Positions 57,627 through 64,000 of a DNA stretch of 64,000 nt are shown here, piece by piece. The stretch covers positions 64,287,612-64,351,611 of the forward strand of contig OY288253.1 in NCBI GenBank assembly GCA_958450325.1, in the 5' to 3' direction. The notes beneath the pieces were generated by a model. The model had not been told where the DNA came from. It ran no database searches and saw nothing but the letters and a program-made list of their open reading frames with translations. Numbering within the stretch: position 1 is the stretch's first letter; every line of letters begins with the position of its first letter. Source of the DNA: Agrostemma githago (lineage: Eukaryota > Streptophyta > Magnoliopsida > Caryophyllales > Caryophyllaceae). The position numbers and the translations under genes were made by a program.

Positions 57627-59590
57627 AGCATCACGCCATAGTGGGTCGATTAGGGCTTGTTTTACAGTTGACGGGGTGGTAAAGGCAGGGTGAGTCTCGG
57701 CCAGATGAGCAGTGTGAGAGGAGGTGTATTTAGGGTTAGGTTTTAGGATATTGTTTGAGAGTCGGGTAGTGGGCCGAGTTGATGGTGGTGGTCGAGTCGG
57801 AGAAGAGACCGGTGAGTCTGTCGGGGTGGAGGTGGGCGATGTGTCAGGGGAGGAGGAGGGAGTCGAGGCAGGGGAGGAGTTGGGAGTGGTGACGGTGGAG
57901 GTAGACGGAGAGGAGGACGGCGAGGTGATTGGTGTGGTTGATGGGGAATCGATGGGAGAAGATGTCTGGGAGTTGGTGTGTGGGGAGTATAAAGGTGGGG
58001 AAATGTGAAGGTGGGTTGTGGGTAATGACGAGGGAGTGTGGGAAGAAGCAGGGGAATTAGGTAGAGGGGGTGGGGTAGGTAATAATGAAGTGGTGGACCA
58101 CGTTGCATATGATGGGGGAGAGTAGGAGTTTTGTTTGGTTAGTTTTAGATACGGGAATTCTTGGTCTATAAAACGTACATGACGGGATGTGTAAAGACGA
58201 TTAGTAGTAGGATCGAGACATAGATAAGCACTTTGGGTGTTTGAGTATCCGAGAAAGACACATGGAAGAGAGTGTGGTTCAAGTTTGTGAGCGGTGTAGG
58301 GTCTTAGCCACGGATAGCAAAGACACCCAAAGGCATGAAGTTTTAAATAATTAGGTTGTTTTGGAAAAAGCTTATTATATGGATTATCACTATTTAGAGT
58401 TGGGGTGGGAAGACGATTAATTAGGTACGCGGCCGTGGTGAAGGCATAGGGCCAAAGTGTGTCGGGTAATTGGGCATGAGTTAGAAGGGATAGTCCCGTG
58501 TCGACAATGTGCCCGTGACGACGTTCCGCAAATCCGTTATGCTCGGGAGTGTGAGGTGGTGAGGTAAGATGATGTATTCCATTATCCAGGAGGTCGGGGT
58601 TAAGTTTAAGAAATTCTCCGCCATTATCGGAGTAAAATTGTCGGATTGGACGTTGAAAGAAATTTTTCTACTAGAGCTTGAAATCTTTTAAAAGTGACAA
58701 ATGTATCGGATTTTCTTTTAATCGGAAATAGCCAAATATAGTGTGTAAAATGATCAATAAAGATCACATAATATTTTAATGAATCGTTTGATAAGACGGG
58801 TGAGGTCCAAACGTTGGAGTAAATTAAGTCGAGTGGCGCGGTTGATTTTAATGTAGATATTTTGAATGGAAGCTTCCGACTTTTATTGATCAAACAAGTG
58901 TTATAGTAACTTAAAGACGTAAAACGAAAATTTAAAATTGTAGAAAGACGTTTGAGGGTAGCATCGGATGGGTGGCCAAGGCGATGATGCCACGTTGAGG
59001 TGGTGGTTGTAGTGGCGGGGTGGGCTTGGGGAGGTGTCGGGTTCCACTCATAAGAGCCGGAGTTAGATCGGCCTTGAAGAAGGACCGCTCCCCTCGATTG
59101 ATCCTTTAAGACAAAAAAATTATGTGAGAAAATGGCAATAGCATTATTATCGCGACAAAATTGACGAACGGATAGTAAATTACGGGATATGGATGGAACA
59201 CAAAAGACGTTATTAAATTTAAGAAGAGTTGAGTTGTGAGAAATTGTGAATGAACCTATGTGGGTAATAGGAAGTGCGGAACCGTCGCCAATGACTATGT
59301 CATCGGGACCATCATAAGGTTGATGGAGGGCAAGAGAGTCAAGATCGTGTGTGAGGTGATGAGTGGCTCCCGTGTCAAGGAGCCATGGGTTTTGGGTGAG
59401 TGGTGGTTGATAGGTAGCGGTGTGGGCGTGGGGGCGGGTCGGTTTGAACGGGTCAGAAAAACAACCATCGGATATTCGCGGGCAAGGATACGACAGTCGG
59501 ATGCAACGTGGCCTACCGCGTCACAAAAGTGACAACGACCTTTGTATGGTCGGGAGTTGGGCTTGAGGAAGCAATATCGATAGAAGAAGA
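57627..59590 (-). pseudogene. Copia integrase and gag remnant, minus strand
   Basis: Reading leftward from about 59590: a gag zinc knuckle CHFCDAVGHVASDC near 59490-59535; non-matching or decayed protease region; an integrase start (STAPLDLIYSNVWTSP, VIFIDHFTHYIWLF) at about 58650-58840; then after a frame change the DDE part QFYSDNGGEF and HTPEHNGFAERRH at 58500-58640; then a proline-rich linker at 57740-58110 into the reverse transcriptase frame. Rightward the gag is cut at 59590 by LINE sequence. No LTR was identified at either side. Confidence 0.8.
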
Positions 59591-61115
59591 TTGATGATGG
59601 GGAAAGGCTTGGAAAGATATCATTTGGGGAAGTGAGATTATTAGTAAAGGTCTAACCTGGACATTAGGAAGTAACTCGGAAGAGAATTCAAGGGTCATTA
59701 ATGTATTCCAGGAAAAATGGGTACAAGGTGGCATTCCGGTACCAAAAACAGGAGTGAATAGTATCGACAAAGAGGATGGATCGCCATGGGTCATGGCGGA
59801 TTTCATAAATGGAGATAACACTTGGAATCAAGACAAATTAGAAAGTGTTTTTGATCAGGAATGGTGTAAAAAAATTAGCTCTATCCAGTTACCGTCATCA
59901 AGGGTGGAGACAAGACCTTGCTGGAAGAAAACAAAGGACGGTATTTATAATACCAAAAGTGGATATAGAGAAGGAATGAAAGACAATGATAAATATAGTA
60001 GGCAGAGGATCAAAGCCAAATTGGGAATACAACTCTCTCCGGAGTTTTAATCTAAAAAGATTTTGTGGAAGCTCCCGGGACCTCAAGTCTGGAAAATTTT
60101 CATTTGGAAAATTCTTGCCTCCGCTCTCCTAGTGGGACTTGAAAGATCTAAACGCAATCTCCCAGGGCCTTTTTCTTGTGTCCTTTGTCACAGGGATTCT
60201 TCTGAGGAAAGTGTCGTGACTGAAACCCTTGAGCATCTTTTCAGGGACTGTGAAGTTACGGCTAGATTGTGGGCTTCAAGTCCACTGGGTATACGAGTTG
60301 AGAATGATTCACCCATAATTTTTAAACAATGGATGATAAACTGGATATATTATCTTACTAAGGAAAATGGTTCTGAGTATGGGATACTCAGCTTCATTAA
60401 TATGCTTTTCTCGATCTGGCGGCATCGTAATGGCATTATTATTGGAAAATGGGATAGATCGTACGTAGGATTCTGGAAGAGATATGAAGCTTCATGCACT
60501 GACCTCAACATCTATCTTAAGAAGAGTGATTCTGCTGTCAATCTTAATAAAAAAAGGGTAACCCAGGTGGTAAAGTCTTCACCAGTGGAAATACTTACGT
60601 CGGAAGATAGGAGCAGCAAGAAAGGATATTGGTAAATCGAATGAAGTCATAATCATTAAGGCATCTGGTATTAATGTTTCGTGTTCTAGAGTCACAATAG
60701 AAGTTGATGCTGGATGACTTCCATCTTTCCACGCAGCAGGGGGGTGGGTTTGCAAAGATGAAATTGGTATTTTTCAGGAAATACAGGAAAGATTCTTCAC
60801 TGAATCGGCTATTCAGGCTGAGGCAACAACCCTTTTTAAGGCTATGAAATGGGCTAAGAGAGCTGGTCTCCTACACCTTAACTTCATGACAGATTGCTTG
60901 AATTTGGTTCTTCAGATTGACAATGTCACTAGTCCCTTGGCTTCTATCGTCCCATTGGTTGAAGATATCGTGACGGAAAGCTCGTGGTTTCACTGTTGTT
61001 CTATTTACTTTATTCCGAGAACGCGAAGCACTGACGCACACAGACTTGCGTCTAGTGCTCTAAGAGTTTCGTGATTCTACCTAGTTTTTCCCTTTGGCAA
61101 AAAGAAAAAAAAAAT
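59591..61115 (+). mobile_element. LINE (L1-type) non-LTR retrotransposon, 3' end only
   Basis: From about 59605 the plus strand encodes the tail of a plant L1 ORF2: AWKDIIWGSEIISKGLTW, then GDNTWNQDKLESVF and CWKKTKDGIYNTKSGYR. It continues with a zf-RVT region (VWKIFIWKILASALLV, CVLCHRDSSEE, ETLEHLFRDC) at 60063-60290. A C-terminal plant-type RNase H follows (VDAG at 60702, AEATTLFKAMKWAKRAG, STDAHRLASSA) to 61071. A short A-rich tail lies at 61098-61111. The frame is interrupted at about 60048, 60633 and 60717. The 5' truncation is usual for LINEs. Confidence 0.85.
60063..60635 (+). pseudogene. LINE ORF2 zf-RVT segment
   Basis: An open piece of 190 residues with the zinc-binding C-x2-C and H-x3-C pattern (CVLCH ... 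HLFRDC) that lies downstream of reverse transcriptase in plant L1 elements. It is cut off from the upstream piece by a stop near 60048 and from RNase H by stops at 60633 and 60717, so it is not functional. Confidence 0.8.
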
Positions 61116-62059
61116 TCCTCCAAAATTAATTAACAACTAATCATTCAACTTTTGGTCATAATTTAACGGCGTCATAACAGAAAATTGGGTACGGGCAAAT
61201 CGGGAACTAAACTATAAAACTCAAGGTTACCATGGGAACAAACTTAAAAGTGAGGGTAACATGCGTAATGTGACATAGTTCGAGGTACCATGAGAAATTT
61301 CCGTTTATTATTTTAATAATTTCCTCTCATGTGAGTTCTCACACAATAATCGTATCGTGAGACCGTCTAAATTTATCAAAGAATTATATATAGAGGGCGT
61401 TGTGGTTAGTGGTTTGATGAAAGGGGTGAGATGAAAGAGAGAGAAATAGATAGGCGTAGAGAATAATGGTCTCCCTCTCTCCATTCCTTCCGCATATACA
61501 CATACACATACACATAATACAGCGGTGGGTGGGGTGAGTTAGTTACTGGGTTGCCACAACAAATGAGACATTAGATATATGATGGTTTTATATTAGGCAA
61601 TTAAAAAGACCGGAGTCGTAGCCACACCCACAGGCACATCCCACAAGCATGTATGGCGCCCAATAAATTAATAATAAATTAATAATGGATTGATGGATTG
61701 AGTTGGTGGGGGTGTAGAGTGGAGAGTAGTGAATGAAGTGAGGGTGGCATCCCGGAGAGTGCCACGTGGAGGGGAGAGTGAGTGAGTCTTGATAGTCTGC
61801 AGACACAGTAGAAGACTAGTCCTCCCTCATAGTTGTTGTTGTTGTTCACTTGAATTGAGGTGCCATGTCAGCAGCTGACCCCTCCATCCCGAAGGCAGGT
61901 GATAAAGGGGGGGCCCACCACCAGCACCAGCAGCACCACCAGCTTCTGCCGTTTCTCTCTATGAACAAATCTAAATACAAGGAAAGGCAACACATCGCAT
62001 TTGGAGGGGAGGAGGGGATTGCTATTTGCTATTTGCTATTTGCTATTTGCTCAGCTCAC
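61116..62059 (+). promoter_or_regulatory. Upstream region of the host gene
   Basis: Non-repetitive sequence between the LINE tail and the leader of the host gene. It holds a GAGAGAGAAATAG run (about 61436), a (CA)-rich run at 61495-61515, and a short frame from 61865 rich in His and Gln that I do not take as a gene. No single TATA box was assigned. Confidence 0.4.
62023..62053 (+). repeat. (GCTATTT) tandem repeat
   Basis: Four to five consecutive copies of the heptamer TTGCTAT. Confidence 0.85.
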
Positions 62060-63820
62060 ACACACCTGTCAAATATCCTTCCATACTTTCCTTCGCATCA
62101 GCCCTAATTTCTTCCCCCTTTCTCCCTCTCACACTATTTATTCCCATCAATTCCTCTTTTGCCCCCTCCCCCTCTCACCATCTTCCCCTCTTTCTCCAGA
62201 TTTCCCCTTTGCTCGGTATGCTCTTTCCCTTACTCTTCCACTGTTTTTTTCCCCACCTCCTTGCTTCTAAAATGCTTAGGTTTTCATCTGGGTTTTTGTT
62301 GGAATCTCATTTTATTTCATACATACATACATGTCAACTGGGTTTCATTTCCCCTCTTATGTTCTTCAATTTCTCTTTCTTTTCATTTTCTTCAACTGGG
62401 TTATCTAGTTTTTTTTTGTTTAAGATTAAGCTCTGATTTGGTGAAGTTTTTTTTTTTTGATGCTCTTGATCTCTGTGTGGTTTTTGGGGGCGATGGGAAT
62501 TGGGAGCAAATGTGGGTTTATGGACTTTGAGTTTTGGTCTCTTTGCTTCATCATATGTCAATTCTTAATGCTGTTGAGGAAAATTCGTCGTCGTGTGTCG
62601 CTTCTTAAGTCCCAAGTTTTTGATGTATATCTGCTTCTGAGTTTTTCTCTGATCGCTTGAGTTTGGAGGGAAATGGACTCAGATTTGAATTATGTCGCCT
62701 ATGCTGATGTGCTGGTTGTTTTGGTGACTTGATTGTAAGGGTAAAGCTATATCTATCTATCCACACTTTGATGTACTCATTTGGATGTTGTTGGGATTCT
62801 TGCAGAGCTTCGGTTAATGAATTTCTGCTTTAATGGGCTGTGTTTGCTTTATTGTCGTAAGTTTTTGACGGGCTGATGATTGGTTAGTTAAGTTGTTTAT
62901 AAGATTATGGCATTTATGTTTAAAGCGTCTTTTGAGGTTAGTGAACGTTCATGCAAAAGGTCGTACTATTGGACGTCCGACTTTGCATTGTTGCTAAGAG
63001 AAAAAAAGGGTTTCATTTGAATTTTGGCGCGTATGGCTATGGTGTTTAATATTCTACAGTTGGAACTGTCTTCTTTTAATATTCACCATGTGTTTTTTTG
63101 GCTTATAGTCTATGTTCGTTAGAGGCGTTAGTTATGTTCTGGACTACTTATATGCCCTTTGGCGCGAAATTCACGCATAAAGGGGTTTTGGAGAAGAGAT
63201 TTTTGTTGCACTTTTGTCCATCCTGACCTTTCAGTGATAGTTCAACTTTTGTTTGGTTTAGGGTGATACCTTTATTTCCGTATAATTTGTTGTGATTTTT
63301 TTCGCTTTATTTAACATTCTTTGTGAGCGTCGGCGGGAGATGTTTTATTATTGTTCAAATGGTGTAAATGTGGATGGGTTGTAAGAACTGGTTTTATATC
63401 CGTTAGTGCTCAATAAAAGTATCATTCAAGCATATACATGCATTTATTTTGGATGCATGCGTAATGTCGGTTTACCTATTGTGGAACCTACCTTTTATGG
63501 ATTTTGTCTGATCATTTCTCTTAACTGCTCTAGGAATTATTGGCGTGTGGAGAAAAAGGTTGGTAATTTAAAGGTAAGTATTATAACCACACTCCCTTCC
63601 TATTTGGGATTATTTTAGGCATGTGCCTAACTTTCCTGAGGTGCTTACCCCGCTATCTGGATTGCGTGGTTTGCAAGTAACTAGCTCTTAAGTAGTTTTC
63701 CTGCAGTCAGGTGAACTTTTTCTATGTTTTAACAAAAAAAATTGTCATCTTCTGCAGAGACATTACTATTCTAGTTTAACTGCTCAGTCTTTGCGTAAAT
63801 GCTGTAACGGAGACTCCACC
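62060..63820 (+). promoter_or_regulatory. Probable 5' leader with introns of the host gene
   Basis: A CT-rich stretch (62060-62212) typical of plant 5' leaders ends at a possible donor (GCTCG|GTATGC). A 40-base exon at 63534-63573 has a good acceptor (CTGCTCTAG|) and donor (AAAG|GTAAGT). The next acceptor (TTCTGCAG|) at 63757 opens the exon that carries the start codon. The long intervening intron is T-rich and has no other supported gene. Confidence 0.5.
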
Positions 63821-64000
63821 ATGAAAGAGAAGGATGCGGAACCTAGTAATATGATTAGTCGAAACTGGGTGTTGAAACGCAAGCGTAAGAGAATTCCTTA
63901 TGGACCAGATGTAACTCTTAGCAAGGACAAGGCAAAAGACAATGATTTGGCAGATGTAACTGCTAGGGACCTTTCTTCATCTGGAGAGTTGAATGATTCT
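63821..64000 (+). CDS. N-terminus of a probable CHD-type chromatin remodeler (CHR4-like)
   Basis: The exon starting at 63758 carries an ATG at 63821 in the context CTCCACCATGA. The frame is open to the window edge for 60 codons. Near its start it reads ISRNWVLKRKRKRIPYGPDV. From memory, plant CHROMATIN REMODELING 4 / PICKLE-related proteins begin with a very similar NWVLKRKRRKLP basic motif ahead of PHD finger, chromodomains and SNF2 helicase. None of those domains falls inside the window, so the call rests on this motif alone. The frame is also open upstream in the exon but has no earlier Met. The many basic residues suggest a nuclear protein. The gene continues to the right. Confidence 0.6.
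   Translation, partial: MKEKDAEPSNMISRNWVLKRKRKRIPYGPDVTLSKDKAKDNDLADVTARDLSSSGELNDS

Noticed and set aside
57724..58008. Open frame on the plus strand rich in Gly, Glu and Val
   Set aside because: It is the reverse complement of the proline-rich linker of the minus-strand copia polyprotein.
61865..62107. Open frame starting MSAADPSIPKAG as a small gene
   Set aside because: Low complexity (His/Gln run), runs into the heptamer repeat, lies in the likely promoter or leader, and matches no known protein.

Overview
The window is nuclear DNA from a flowering plant, very probably a eudicot. It is AT-rich and dominated by nested plant transposable elements (Ty1/copia, Ty3/gypsy Tat type, CACTA, LINE-L1, Stowaway- and Tourist-like MITEs). 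Only one likely host gene is visible, and only its 5' end. Frequent words such as CGGAGTA and CTCCCTCCGT, and a GACGGATA-type MITE, make me think of Caryophyllales, but that is an impression and not shown.

Layout. 1-3064: remnant of LTR-retrotransposon-like DNA. It contains an unusual array of short inverted repeats (about 780-1950) and a TATA-bearing LTR fragment. 3065-30005: two LTR copies of one non-coding retrotransposon family in a tandem arrangement that shares the left LTR. The right LTR is split by a 19.6-kb CACTA transposon (9052-28644) with matching terminal inverted repeats and a 3-bp TAC target duplication. The unbroken left LTR supplies the empty site. 30006-34267: MITEs and unassigned DNA. 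34268-39987: a dead copia element whose 3' LTR stops at a junction with a Tat-type gypsy pol fragment (39988-42257). 42258-47015: unassigned repeat-like DNA. 47016-54639: copia element with two 749-bp LTRs, about 1% different, and a broken polyprotein. 56115-59590: copia on the minus strand. 59590-61115: 3' end of a LINE. 61116-64000: promoter, leader and first coding codons of a host gene that looks like the CHD-type chromatin remodeler CHR4.

The CACTA element is the functional core of the window. On its minus strand are an uninterrupted 1091-residue TNP2-type transposase and an 11-exon gene. By following GT-AG sites I can read that gene as one open frame of about 786 residues. It combines the plant Ptta/En/Spm transposase region with a C-terminal Ulp1-type cysteine protease carrying all catalytic residues. 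Both ends carry subterminal repeats of the kind bound by the accessory transposase. Between TNP2 and the right end lie about 11 kb of cargo. On the plus strand, in order, I recognise decayed exons of four unrelated host genes: a mitochondrial ClpP2-like protease subunit, an HR-like lesion-inducing (DoxX-like) membrane protein, a type II NAD(P)H dehydrogenase, and (less surely) an HD-ZIP III START domain. The element therefore looks potentially autonomous and has picked up host gene pieces.

The least explained feature is the array at 1388-1950. About a dozen inverted repeats share a constant 7-base centre (CAGTTAT) while their arms differ and change together.
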